Source of the DNA: Methylobacterium aquaticum | GTDB lineage: Bacteria; Pseudomonadota; Alphaproteobacteria; Rhizobiales; Beijerinckiaceae | Assembly (NCBI RefSeq): GCF_016804325.1 | Contig: NZ_CP043627.1 | Span: 6,924,192-6,988,191 of the forward strand | Direction: 5' to 3' | DNA: 64,000 bases | Shown: piece by piece, positions 17,318 through 25,745 of the stretch | How the letters are laid out: every line of letters begins with the position of its first letter | Numbering within the stretch: position 1 is the stretch's first letter | Translations under genes and position numbers: made by a program | The notes under the pieces: model-generated | Database searches by the model: none | What the model was told of the DNA's origin: nothing | The model's input: the letters and a program-made list of their open reading frames with translations, nothing else

Positions 17318-18196
17318 GTGCTCTTCCTCACCCTTGCCGTCGAGCAGGTCGTGAACGGCCTGTTCCTCGGTGCGATCTATCTCCTGATCGCGCTCGGCCT
17401 GTCGCTGATCTTCAGCTTGGGCGGCATCGTCAACCTGGCCCACGGCGCGTTCTACGCGATCGGTGCCTACCTGACGATACAGCTCTCGCCCGCCCTCGGC
17501 TTCGGCGGCTCCCTCGTCGCAGCTCCCGTCCTCGTCGCGGCGATCGGCCTCGTGGTCGAGCGGTTCCTGTTTCGCCGCTTCTACCGCGCCGACCCGATCC
17601 TCTCGCTGCTCCTCACCTTCGGCCTCGCCATGGTGGCCGAGCAGGCCTTGCGGATGCTCTTCGGGGCCCCGCCCTTGCCCTATGCGATCCCGCAGGGCCT
17701 ACGCGGGCAGATCTTCGTCGGCGATTTCGTGCTGTCGCGCTACCGGCTCACCATCCTGGCGGCGGTGGTCGTGGCGGTGGCCGGGGTCTGGTTCCTCCTC
17801 CAGCGCACCACCTTCGGGCGCGTAGTCCGGGCCGGCGTCCAGAATCCCGACATGGTCGCGGCTTTGGGCATCTCGCTGAAACCCTACATGGCGACCGTGG
17901 TGGGCCTGAGCGTCGGCCTCGCGGCGCTCGCCGGCGTGATGCTGGCGCCGATCTCCGGCGTCCATCCGGCCATGGGCGCGGAAGTGCTCACCGGCGCCTT
18001 CGTGGTGGTGGTGATCGGCGGGCTCGGCTCGTTCTGGGGCGTGGTGCTCGCCGCCCTCATCGTCGGAATCGTCCGCGGCCTGATGGTGCTGGTCTATCCG
18101 GGCTTCGCCGAGGCCGCGATCTACGCCCTGATGGCGATCATCCTGCTCGTGCGGCCCCGCGGCCTGCTCGGCGAGCGCATCCTGCGGTTCGAGTGA
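17318..18196 (+). CDS. livH: ABC transporter permease LivH (second system)
   Basis: 292-residue inner-membrane permease. The opening VNGLFLGAIYLLIALGLSLIFSLGGIVNLAHGAFYAIGAY is a LivH hallmark, and VVVIGGLGSFWGVVLAALIVG near 225-250 is the ATPase contact region. The start is a GTG at 17318; no strong ribosome binding site is visible and the upstream leader is a repeat element. The stop is followed within a few bases by the LivM-LivG-LivF fusion gene. Confidence 0.9.
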   Translation: MLFLTLAVEQVVNGLFLGAIYLLIALGLSLIFSLGGIVNLAHGAFYAIGAYLTIQLSPALGFGGSLVAAPVLVAAIGLVVERFLFRRFYRADPILSLLLTFGLAMVAEQALRMLFGAPPLPYAIPQGLRGQIFVGDFVLSRYRLTILAAVVVAVAGVWFLLQRTTFGRVVRAGVQNPDMVAALGISLKPYMATVVGLSVGLAALAGVMLAPISGVHPAMGAEVLTGAFVVVVIGGLGSFWGVVLAALIVGIVRGLMVLVYPGFAEAAIYALMAIILLVRPRGLLGERILRFE

Positions 18197-18201
18197 CGAC
18201 C

Positions 18202-20727
18202 ATGACCGACCGCAGCGAGAGATTCACCCTGCCGTTCATGGGCCTGGCCCTCGTGGCCCTGCCGTTCGGCCTGTCGGCCCTCGGGCTCACCCTCACCTCG
18301 GCCACCGATGTCGTGGTGTTCGCGGTGGCCTGCATGGGGCTCAACATCCTGGTCGGGCAGACCGGCCTCGTCTCCTTCGGCCACGGCGCCTTCTTCGGGA
18401 TCGGCGCCTATGCGGCGGCGATCGGCCAGCGGACGTTCTTCCCCGGCACCCTGCTGCCGCCGATCCTGTTCGCCCTCGCCGTCGTGGCTGGGGTCGCCCT
18501 GCTCCTCGGCCTGCTGATCCTGCGGCGCCGCGGGGTCTATTTTTCGCTGCTGACGCTCGCTCTCTCGGCCCTCTCCTTCACGGTCGCCTTCCGCTGGACG
18601 GCACTCACCGGCGGCGAGAGCGGCTATGGCGGCGTCGAGCGCACGCGCTTCCTCGGGCTCGACCTCGACGCCGCCTGGACCTGGTACGGGCTCGTTGCCG
18701 TCATCGGCTTCGCGGTCGTGGTCGGGCTCGCGCGCTTCCGCCGCTCGCCGGTCGGCACGGTACTGGAGGCGATCCGCGAGAACGAGCAGCGGGCGCGCTT
18801 CCTCGGCTATCCGACCAACCGCTACAAGCTCCTGGCCTTCACGGTCTCGGCCACCGTGACCGGGCTCGCCGGAACCTTGAGCGTCTTCACCCACCGCTTC
18901 GCCTCGGCCGAGCCGCTCGGCACCGCCTTCTCGGGCGAATTGCTCGCCATGGTGGTGATCGGCGGGATGCGGGGCTTTGCCGGGCCGGCGATCGGGGCTT
19001 TGTTCTTTATCCTGTTCCGCGAGATGCTGTCGATCTGGACCGCCAACTGGCTGTTCTGGTTCGGCCTGCTCTTCGTCGGCTTCATCCTGTTCTCGCCGGA
19101 CGGGCTCGTCGGCATCGGCCGGCGCGTGTGGCGCATGGTACGCCCGCCCGCGACCGAGGACGCCGCCATGGCCGGCCGCCGGGCCGGCGCGCCTGAAAAC
19201 CTGCCCGCCTTCCTGCGGCCCGACGGCGTGGTCGACGGGGTGATCCTGGCGGCCCGCGGCATCGCCAAGCGCTTCGGCGGGCTGAAGGCGGTCGACGGCG
19301 TCACCATCGCGGTGCGAGACCGGACGCTGCATGCCCTGATCGGCCCCAACGGTGCGGGCAAGACCACCGCCTTCAACCTGATCTCCGGGATGTACAAGCC
19401 CGATACCGGCACCGTGACCCTGGCCGACCGCTCGATCGCCGGATTCGCGCCGGAGCGGATCTGCGAGGCCGGCATCGGCCGCTCGTTCCAGATCACCAAC
19501 CTGTTTCCGGCGCTGACCGTCGAGGACAACATCCGGCTGGCCGTGCAGGGACGCCGCCCCGGCCGGTTCGACCCGTGGCGCAAGGCGAGCCGCGACCGGG
19601 AGGCCGCGGCCGAGACCGCCGAGATCCTGCGCTGGCTCGGCCTCGCCGGACTCGAGCGGGCGGAAGCCGGCTCGCTCTCCTATGGCGGCCAGCGACTCCT
19701 CGACATGGGGGTGGCGCTGGCGACCAAGCCCCGGGTGCTGCTCCTCGACGAGCCGCTGGCGGGCCTGGCGGCGGCCGAGCGCACCCGCATCGGCGACATC
19801 ATCAAGCGGGTCTCGACCGAGGTGCCGGTGCTGATGGTCGAGCACGACATCGACCGGGTGTTCCAGATCGCCGACGCCGTGACGGTGATGAACGAGGGCA
19901 CGGTGCTGGTCAACGGCACGGTCGAGGATGCCCGCACCAGCGCCAAGGTGCAGGAGGTCTATATCGGCTCCGGCACCGCCGCGATGGCGGCGCGTCCCCG
20001 CCCGAGCGCCGCCGAGACGCAGGTCCTGCTCTCGCTGCAAGGTGTCGACACCTACTACGGCAAGAGCCACATCCTCTCGGGCGTCACCTTCGACGTGCAT
20101 GCCCACGAGATCGTGGCGCTGCTCGGCCGCAACGGCGCCGGCAAGTCGACCTGCCTCAAGACCATCACCGGGCTCGCGCCCCACGCCGCCGGCCATATCC
20201 GCCTCGGCGACGAGGTGCTCGACGGCCGCTCGGCGGCGTCCATCGCGCGCGCCGGCATCGGCTACGTGCCGCAGGGGCGCGGGCTCTTCGCCGGGATGAG
20301 CGTCGCCGAGAACCTGGAACTCGGCCGGCTCAAGCGCCGCACCGGCAACGGCGTGCATTGGGACGAGGAGCGGGTGCTGTCCTACTTCCCGCGCCTGCGC
20401 GAGCGCTGGCGGACGCCCGCCGATTACCTGTCGGGCGGCGAGCAGCAGATGGTGGCGGTGGCCCGCGCGCTGTCGGGCGACGTGAGGGTGCTGCTCCTCG
20501 ACGAGCCGTTCGAGGGCCTGGCGCCGGCGGTGGTCGAGAGCCTGTTCGAGACCTTCGACGCCCTTCGCCGCGAGGTCTCGATCGTCATCGTCGACCACAA
20601 CCTCGATCTCGCGCTGGCACTGTCCGACCGTACCGTGGCGCTGGAGCGCGGGCGGGTGATGCATGCCGGGCCCTCGCAGGCCCTGCGCGACGACCTCGCC
20701 TTGCGCCGTCAGGTGCTGTGGCTGTGA
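18202..20727 (+). CDS. Triple fusion LivM permease - LivG ATPase - LivF ATPase
   Basis: A single 841-residue reading frame carries three parts normally encoded by three genes. Residues about 1-315 are LivM (GLNILVGQTGLVSFGHGAFFGIGAYA, then multiple helices). Residues about 350-600 are LivG with Walker A GPNGAGKTT near 381, GIGRSFQITNLFP, signature LSYGGQ and Walker B VLLLDEP. After an Ala/Pro-rich linker, residues about 610-841 are LivF with Walker A GRNGAGKST near 642, VPQGRGLFAGMSVAEN, signature LSGGEQQ and Walker B VLLLDEP. ATG at 18202 is used; a GTG at 18193, overlapping the livH stop, is possible. With LivH this would be a two-polypeptide membrane complex. Confidence 0.93.
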   Translation: MTDRSERFTLPFMGLALVALPFGLSALGLTLTSATDVVVFAVACMGLNILVGQTGLVSFGHGAFFGIGAYAAAIGQRTFFPGTLLPPILFALAVVAGVALLLGLLILRRRGVYFSLLTLALSALSFTVAFRWTALTGGESGYGGVERTRFLGLDLDAAWTWYGLVAVIGFAVVVGLARFRRSPVGTVLEAIRENEQRARFLGYPTNRYKLLAFTVSATVTGLAGTLSVFTHRFASAEPLGTAFSGELLAMVVIGGMRGFAGPAIGALFFILFREMLSIWTANWLFWFGLLFVGFILFSPDGLVGIGRRVWRMVRPPATEDAAMAGRRAGAPENLPAFLRPDGVVDGVILAARGIAKRFGGLKAVDGVTIAVRDRTLHALIGPNGAGKTTAFNLISGMYKPDTGTVTLADRSIAGFAPERICEAGIGRSFQITNLFPALTVEDNIRLAVQGRRPGRFDPWRKASRDREAAAETAEILRWLGLAGLERAEAGSLSYGGQRLLDMGVALATKPRVLLLDEPLAGLAAAERTRIGDIIKRVSTEVPVLMVEHDIDRVFQIADAVTVMNEGTVLVNGTVEDARTSAKVQEVYIGSGTAAMAARPRPSAAETQVLLSLQGVDTYYGKSHILSGVTFDVHAHEIVALLGRNGAGKSTCLKTITGLAPHAAGHIRLGDEVLDGRSAASIARAGIGYVPQGRGLFAGMSVAENLELGRLKRRTGNGVHWDEERVLSYFPRLRERWRTPADYLSGGEQQMVAVARALSGDVRVLLLDEPFEGLAPAVVESLFETFDALRREVSIVIVDHNLDLALALSDRTVALERGRVMHAGPSQALRDDLALRRQVLWL

Positions 20728-20768
20728 GTTCTTACAGTATGATCCACTCCGGGGGAGATTCGCCACCG

Positions 20769-21695
20769 ATGCCAAAAGTCGCCGTCGTCGGGGCCGGGCT
20801 GATCGGCCGGTCCTGGGCCGTGGTCTTCGCCCGGTCCGGGTTCGACGTCCGCCTCACCGACATCCACGTAGCGGCGCTCGACGCCGCGCCGGGGCACATC
20901 GCCGAGGCCCTGCGCCAGCTCGAGGCCCACGGCCTCGTGGCGGACATCCCGGCGATCCTCGCCCGGATCCGGACCCGCCCGACCCTCGCCGAGGCGGTGG
21001 ACGGCGTCGATCTCGTCCAGGAGAACGGGCCGGAGACCGTCGAGGCCAAGCGCGCGCTGTTTGCCGAACTCGACGCCCTGTGCGAGCCGGATACGATCCT
21101 CGCCTCCTCGACCTCGGCCATCGTCGCCTCGCTGTTCACCGAAGACCTCGCGGGGCGGGCCCGCTGCCTCGTCGGCCACCCAGTCAACCCGCCCCATCTG
21201 GTGCCGGTGGTCGAACTCTGCGGCGCGCCCTGGACCGATCCGGCGGTGGTGGAGCGCGCCCGCGCCCTCTACGAGGCGGCCGGCCAGGCGCCGGTGACCG
21301 TTAACCGCGAGGTCGAGGGCTTCGTGCTCAACCGTCTCCAGGGCGCCCTGCTGTCGGAGGCCTTCCGCCTCGTCGCCGACGGCGTGGTGAGCCCGGCCGA
21401 CCTCGACAAGACCGTGGCCGAGGGGTTGGGCCTGCGCTGGTCGTTCCTCGGGCCCTTCGCCACCATCGACCTCAACGCGCCGGGGGGCGTGGCCGATTAC
21501 GCCACGCGCTACGGCGGCTTCTACGGCCGGCTCGCCGCCGATCCGGCTCCCGCCTCGGTCTGGTCGCCGGAGAGCACCGCCCGCATCGTCGCCGCCTGGG
21601 ATGGCGGGCCCGACACCGCCCCGCCGGCCGAGCGCAGCCGCCGGCGCGACGCGCGCCTTTCGGCGCTGATGGCGCACAAGCGCGCCCAATCGTAA
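20769..21695 (+). CDS. 3-hydroxyacyl-CoA dehydrogenase family oxidoreductase
   Basis: NAD-dependent dehydrogenase of 308 residues. VAVVGAGLIGRSWAVVFARSG is the Rossmann motif, followed by the acidic residue in LTDIH. The conserved ENGPE, SSTSAI and GHPVNPPHLVPVVELC stretches are those of the lambda-crystallin / L-gulonate dehydrogenase / L-carnitine dehydrogenase branch rather than the fatty-acid beta-oxidation enzyme. The C-terminal domain has the usual EGFVLNRLQGALLSEAF motif. It is 41 bases after the transporter fusion and 20 bases before a BKACE gene, implying that it makes the beta-keto acid which the BKACE cleaves. Confidence 0.85.
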   Translation: MPKVAVVGAGLIGRSWAVVFARSGFDVRLTDIHVAALDAAPGHIAEALRQLEAHGLVADIPAILARIRTRPTLAEAVDGVDLVQENGPETVEAKRALFAELDALCEPDTILASSTSAIVASLFTEDLAGRARCLVGHPVNPPHLVPVVELCGAPWTDPAVVERARALYEAAGQAPVTVNREVEGFVLNRLQGALLSEAFRLVADGVVSPADLDKTVAEGLGLRWSFLGPFATIDLNAPGGVADYATRYGGFYGRLAADPAPASVWSPESTARIVAAWDGGPDTAPPAERSRRRDARLSALMAHKRAQS

Positions 21696-21715
21696 GAGTT
21701 CAGGAGGACAGTCCC

Positions 21716-22645
21716 ATGGCCAAGAGAAAAGTCGTCATCACCTGCGCCGTCACCGGGGCGATCCACACCCCCTCGATGTCGCCGCACCTGCCGGTGACGC
21801 CCGACGAGATCGCCGAGGCCGCGATCGGCGCGGCGGAAGCCGGCGCGGCGATCGTCCACCTGCACGCCCGCGATCCGAAGACCGGCAAGCCCGACCAGTC
21901 GCCGGAAGCCTTCGAGCCGTTCCTGAAGGTCATCAAGCAGCGCTCGAACTGCGTGGTGAACCTCACCACCGGCGGCGCCCCGACGATGGGGATCGACGAG
22001 CGGTTGGGCCCGGCAGCCCACTTCAAGCCGGAGGTCGCCTCGCTCAACATGGGGTCGATGAATTTCGGCCTCTACCCGATGCTGTCGCGGTTCAAGACCT
22101 TCCAGCACGACTGGGAGCAGCCCTACCTGGAGGGCTCGCGGGACCGGATCTTCAAGAACACGTTCGCGGACATCGAGCACATCCTGACGACCTGCGCCGA
22201 GAACGGAACCCGGTTCGAGGTCGAGTGCTACGATATCGGCCATCTCTACACGCTGTCGCACTTCGCCGATCGCGGCGTGATCAAGCCGCCCTTCTTCGTG
22301 CAGAGCGTGTTCGGCATCCTCGGCGGCATCGGCCAGCACCCGGAGGACGTGCAGCACATGAAGCGCACCGCCGACCGGCTGTTCGGCGACGATTACCGCT
22401 GGTCGGTGCTGGGGGCGGGCCGCAACCAGATGACCATCGCCGCCCAGGCGATCGCGCTCGGCGGCAACGTCCGGGTCGGCCTGGAGGATTCGCTGTGGAT
22501 CGGGGCGGGTAGGATGGCCGAGTCGAACGCGCAGCAGGTCCTGAAGGTGCGCCAGATCATCGAGGGGCTAGGCCTCGACGTGGCGACGCCGGACGATGCG
22601 CGGGAGATTCTTGCGCTGAAGGGCGGCGATCGGGTGAATTTCTAG
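21716..22645 (+). CDS. Beta-keto acid cleavage enzyme (BKACE, DUF849)
   Basis: 309-residue TIM-barrel metalloenzyme of the 3-keto-5-aminohexanoate cleavage family, which condenses a beta-keto acid with acetyl-CoA to give acetoacetate plus a new CoA ester. Zinc-ligand histidines H48 and H50 lie in IVHLHARD; NLTTGG and the late RVGLEDSLW motif (third ligand glutamate) are present. AGGAGG precedes the ATG at 21716. With the hydroxyacid dehydrogenase directly upstream, the order matches carnitine-type degradation (dehydrogenase then dehydrocarnitine cleavage), but other hydroxyacids are possible and the substrate is not proven. Confidence 0.88.
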   Translation: MAKRKVVITCAVTGAIHTPSMSPHLPVTPDEIAEAAIGAAEAGAAIVHLHARDPKTGKPDQSPEAFEPFLKVIKQRSNCVVNLTTGGAPTMGIDERLGPAAHFKPEVASLNMGSMNFGLYPMLSRFKTFQHDWEQPYLEGSRDRIFKNTFADIEHILTTCAENGTRFEVECYDIGHLYTLSHFADRGVIKPPFFVQSVFGILGGIGQHPEDVQHMKRTADRLFGDDYRWSVLGAGRNQMTIAAQAIALGGNVRVGLEDSLWIGAGRMAESNAQQVLKVRQIIEGLGLDVATPDDAREILALKGGDRVNF

Positions 22646-22685
22646 AGGTTCTTGCGAGAGAGACTTCGGGAACCGCGCGCTCGAC

Positions 22686-22975
22686 CCTCCCCCGCAGAGG
22701 TTAGCGCATTCACACATCTCAGCCCGAGTTCTTTCCCATTCAAAGGTAGCGCGCCTCTCCTCCCCAGGCGATCTCGGGCTTGCCCGAGATCGCTCAAGCT
22801 TGTGGGGAGGAGTTGGAGGTGGGGGTGGTGCCGGATAGAGCGCAGCGGTCCCTCCTGCACCACCCCCACCCCTAACCCCTCCCCACAAGGGGGAGGGGAA
22901 AGCGCGCACATTTACAAAGGGTTAGCTCTCAGAGGAGAAGTGTGAATCCGATAGCCCGCAAAGGGGGGAGGGTTC
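22686..22975. repeat. Palindromic repeat, family D, most complete copy
   Basis: A composite inverted repeat. Core arms contain TTGTGGGGAGG...GGTGGGGGTGGTGC and GCACCACCCCCACCCC...CCTCCCCACAAGG; outer arms share CACACATCTC-type sequence and its inverse. It fills most of the 368-base gap between the BKACE gene and the convergent SMP-30 gene. Relatives are at 40364-40538 (cut by the insertion sequence) and a remnant at 50470-50534. Confidence 0.78.
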
Positions 22976-23013
22976 ACGCGCGGCAGCGTCGTACCGATGA
23001 TGAACCCGTATCC

Positions 23014-24033
23014 CTACGGCACCATCGCCCCTTGCGTCTCCACATACACCGCGTAGATCGACGTGCTCGCCGCCATGAACAACCGGTTCTTCTTCGGCCC
23101 GCCGAAGCACAGGTTGGCGCAGGTCTCCGGCAGGTGGATCTTGCCGATCAGGTCGCCGGACGGCGTATAGCAGCGTACCCCGTCCTCCTTCGGGTCGGCC
23201 CAGCCCATCGAGCACCAGACGTTGCCGTCGACGTCGGTGCGCACCCCGTCGGTGAAGCCCGGCGAGAAACCCTCCGCGAAGACCCGGTCTCCGGTGAGCT
23301 TGTCGCCATCGACGGTGAAGGCCCGGATGTTGGCCCGCCCGCCATGGGTGGCACCGGAATCGACGACGTAGAGGATCTTTTCGTCGGGCGAGAAGGCGAG
23401 CCCGTTCGGCCGGTCGATGCCCTCGGCGGCCACCTTGGCCTGGCCGGTCGAGGGATCGAGGCGATAGACCCGGGTCGGGAGTTCCGCCCTGTCCTTGTGG
23501 CCCTCGTAGAACCCGTCGATGCCGTAGCCCGGATCGGTGAACCAGATCGCGTTGTCGGCGGCCACCACCACGTCGTTGGGGGCGTTGAGTGGCTTGCCGT
23601 CGAACTTGTCGATCAGCACCGTGATCTTGCCGTCAGGCTCGGTGCGGGTGACCCGCCGGGTATCGTGCTCGCAGGTGATCAGCCGGCCCTGGCGGTCGCG
23701 GGTGTTGCCGTTCGAGTAGTTGGCGTTCGCCCGGTAGACGCTGACATGGCCGTTCTCGAGCCAGCGCATGATCCGGTTGTTGGGAATGTCGCTCCACAAC
23801 AGGTAGCCGCCATCCCGGAAATAGACCGGGCCTTCCGCCCAGCGGAAGCCGGTGGCGATGCGCTCGATGGCGGCGTTGCCGACCTTGTAGCGGAAGCGCT
23901 TGTCCAGCGCCTCGACCCGCGGGTCGGGATAGCGGGTGCCCGGCAGGTCGCCGAGGGGCAGCCTGTCGGCCCGCGCCGCGACCGTGCTTGCCGTAAGCGC
24001 AGCGGCGCCCGCGAGGATGTCGCGTCGGTTCAT
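23014..24033 (-). CDS. SMP-30/gluconolactonase family protein, exported
   Basis: 339-residue six-bladed beta-propeller of the SMP-30/gluconolaconase/LRE-like type; relatives hydrolyse sugar lactones. The N-terminus MNRRDILAGAAALTASTVAARA is a Tat-like signal, so the enzyme is probably periplasmic. Blade motifs include WAEGPVYF, LLWSDIPNNRIMRW, NGNTRDRQGRLITCEHDTRRV, LNAPNDVVV, WFTDPGYG and RPNGLAFSPDEKILYVVDSG, which hold the usual Glu/Asn/Asp metal ligands. GGGAGGAG precedes the ATG at 24033. It closes the catabolic island on the opposite strand and may open a lactone feeding it. Confidence 0.88.
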   Translation of the reverse strand: MNRRDILAGAAALTASTVAARADRLPLGDLPGTRYPDPRVEALDKRFRYKVGNAAIERIATGFRWAEGPVYFRDGGYLLWSDIPNNRIMRWLENGHVSVYRANANYSNGNTRDRQGRLITCEHDTRRVTRTEPDGKITVLIDKFDGKPLNAPNDVVVAADNAIWFTDPGYGIDGFYEGHKDRAELPTRVYRLDPSTGQAKVAAEGIDRPNGLAFSPDEKILYVVDSGATHGGRANIRAFTVDGDKLTGDRVFAEGFSPGFTDGVRTDVDGNVWCSMGWADPKEDGVRCYTPSGDLIGKIHLPETCANLCFGGPKKNRLFMAASTSIYAVYVETQGAMVP

Positions 24034-24419
24034 CGCTCGTCTCCTCCCGTCCGGTCTTCGTGCCGGACGGGGGGATTGTACGGAAGCGGGGCGCCGTGTC
24101 TCGTGGTTTTCCGGTCTATGACGCGATATCGCCGGGACGGGCGAGCACACCCGGCCCGACCTTCGGACTGAAGCCGTCCCCGCACCGACAGGCCTGGCTC
24201 TCGTCGTCCATCGTCACGTCCGCCTCGTGCGCCTCGGGGCGGGAAGGCTGCGCTTTCGCCGATCCGACCCGGGCCGCCTGATCGATGTCCGCTTGCCTCT
24301 CGCCGAGAGCAGCCGTTCCGCTCCCGTCCTCGACCCCGGATCGACCAGGCCGGGAACACGCCGTGACGCAGAGGGAGGCATCACGCCGCGAGGGTCGAAC
24401 CGGGTCGCCCCGGCCCCGC
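24034..24419. other. Intergenic stretch without a convincing gene
   Basis: About 390 bases upstream of the SMP-30 gene. Frames are open on both strands, as expected in GC-rich DNA, but none has a ribosome binding site, signal peptide or recognisable motif. No palindromic repeat family is present either. Confidence 0.4.
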
Positions 24420-24614
24420 CTACGACACCACCCGCAAGCCCAGCGCGACCACCGCCACGATCGCCGCGCCCAGGGCCGGGCCGACGGTCGCGATCACCAG
24501 GGCGCCCGGATGATAGCCCGGCGCCGCGAGGTAGCGCTGATGCGCGTTCTTTTCCTGCCGGAGCAGCGGCGCCGAACCACGCGCCGCTGCTCCGGGCGTC
24601 CAACCCTGTCGCAT
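24420..24614 (-). CDS. Possible small membrane protein (64 residues)
   Basis: The C-terminal half, from about residue 38, is one long hydrophobic helix (GALVIATVGPALGAAIVAVVALGLRVV) preceded by a hydrophilic stretch, a pattern seen in small single-pass proteins. The ATG at 24614 has only a weak GGGGA upstream. No family recognised. Confidence 0.35.
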   Translation of the reverse strand: MRQGWTPGAAARGSAPLLRQEKNAHQRYLAAPGYHPGALVIATVGPALGAAIVAVVALGLRVVS

Positions 24615-24750
24615 GATGCCGTCCCCGCCCGCTTGGCCGCCCCCGTCGGGAGCGGCGCGAGACCTGTTGTGTGGGTCCCATCAGGGCCTGGGCGGCGTGA
24701 AGAGGTGGTGAATCCGATCCCTCGGATTCTCCCTTGTCGTGAATCGGGGG

Positions 24751-25563
24751 TTAGCGGGCCTTGATCGGGTCGAGGCCGGTCTCGGCGATCGCGGCGGCGT
24801 GCTCCGGCGAGGACAGCCAGGCGATGAGGGCCCGGGCCGCCTCCGGGTGCTTGGCGCCCTTCGGGATGCCGGCCGAGAACACCGTGACCTTCTGCACCTC
24901 CGGCGGGATCGGCCCGACGATGGTGATGCCCTTGATCGGCTTCAGCTCGGCGATCTGCTGAAAGCCGAACTCGGCATCGCCCCGGGCGACGACGTTGCCG
25001 ACGCGCTCGGCGACGATCATCTTGCTCTTCGGCGCCAGTTCACCCTCCAGCCCCAGCTTCTTGTACATCTCCTTCTCGATGTAGACGCCGCTGGCGCTGT
25101 CCGAATAGGCGATCGAGGTGGCGCCGAGCAGCGCCTTCTTGAAGGCGTCGAGGGTGGCGATATCCGGCACCTTGGCCCCGGCCTTCACCGCCAGCGCGAT
25201 GCGGGAATCGGCGAGCGCCACCTTGCTGCCCGGCTCGATCTTGCCCTCCTTGTCGAGGGTATCGAGGGCGTAGCCGACCATGATGACCACGTCGGCCGGC
25301 TCGCCGCGGGCGAGGCGCACGGGGATCGCCTCCGGTGCCGTGCCCATCGAAGGCCCGAAGGCGGTGACGACCTTGTCGCCGGTTTTCTTCTCGAAGCCCG
25401 GCACCAGGGCCTCGTAGGCGGCGGTGAAGCCGCCGGAGATCATCACGTGCACATCCGCCGCCTTCGCCGGGGCGGCGAGGACGAGCCCCGCCACCACCCC
25501 GGCGGCGATGCGAGCGAGGCGGCGGCGTGCTCCGCAATAGGGGCGCGATGTCGTCGTGGTCAT
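24751..25563 (-). CDS. Extracellular solute-binding protein, ModA-like
   Basis: 270-residue periplasmic protein of the molybdate-binding (SBP_bac_11) fold. After a basic N-terminus and hydrophobic run ending at PAKA is the mature start DVHVMISGGFTAAYEALVPGFEKKTGDKV, then ADVVIMVG, YSDSASGVYIEK and a C-terminal SSPEHAAAIAETGLDPIK. Key positions diverge from true ModA and no modB/modC lie nearby, so the ligand is uncertain. GAGGAG precedes the ATG at 25563. Divergent from the MFS gene. Confidence 0.8.
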   Translation of the reverse strand: MTTTTSRPYCGARRRLARIAAGVVAGLVLAAPAKAADVHVMISGGFTAAYEALVPGFEKKTGDKVVTAFGPSMGTAPEAIPVRLARGEPADVVIMVGYALDTLDKEGKIEPGSKVALADSRIALAVKAGAKVPDIATLDAFKKALLGATSIAYSDSASGVYIEKEMYKKLGLEGELAPKSKMIVAERVGNVVARGDAEFGFQQIAELKPIKGITIVGPIPPEVQKVTVFSAGIPKGAKHPEAARALIAWLSSPEHAAAIAETGLDPIKAR

Positions 25564-25745
25564 GGATCCGCTCCTCGTCATGGTTCCACCCCGGACTGCC
25601 TTACGGAGATGTCCAGGCCGCCTTCCCTGTTGGTAACCCGGCCGCCGCGCAAGCTCCACCACATCCCGAGGGATGAAATTTTTGTATCAAACGTGTCGGC
25701 GATGGCTGTAGAGAGGGCCCAGTCAAGGGAGCCCAAGGTAGGGGG

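Noticed and set aside
17209..18201. N-terminal extension of the LivM-LivG-LivF frame
   Set aside because: It overlaps livH out of frame and the family H repeat; the LivM domain begins at the ATG at 18202.
24030..24359. Open frames on both strands upstream of the SMP-30 gene
   Set aside because: Arg/Gly-rich composition without start signals; typical spurious frames of GC-rich DNA.
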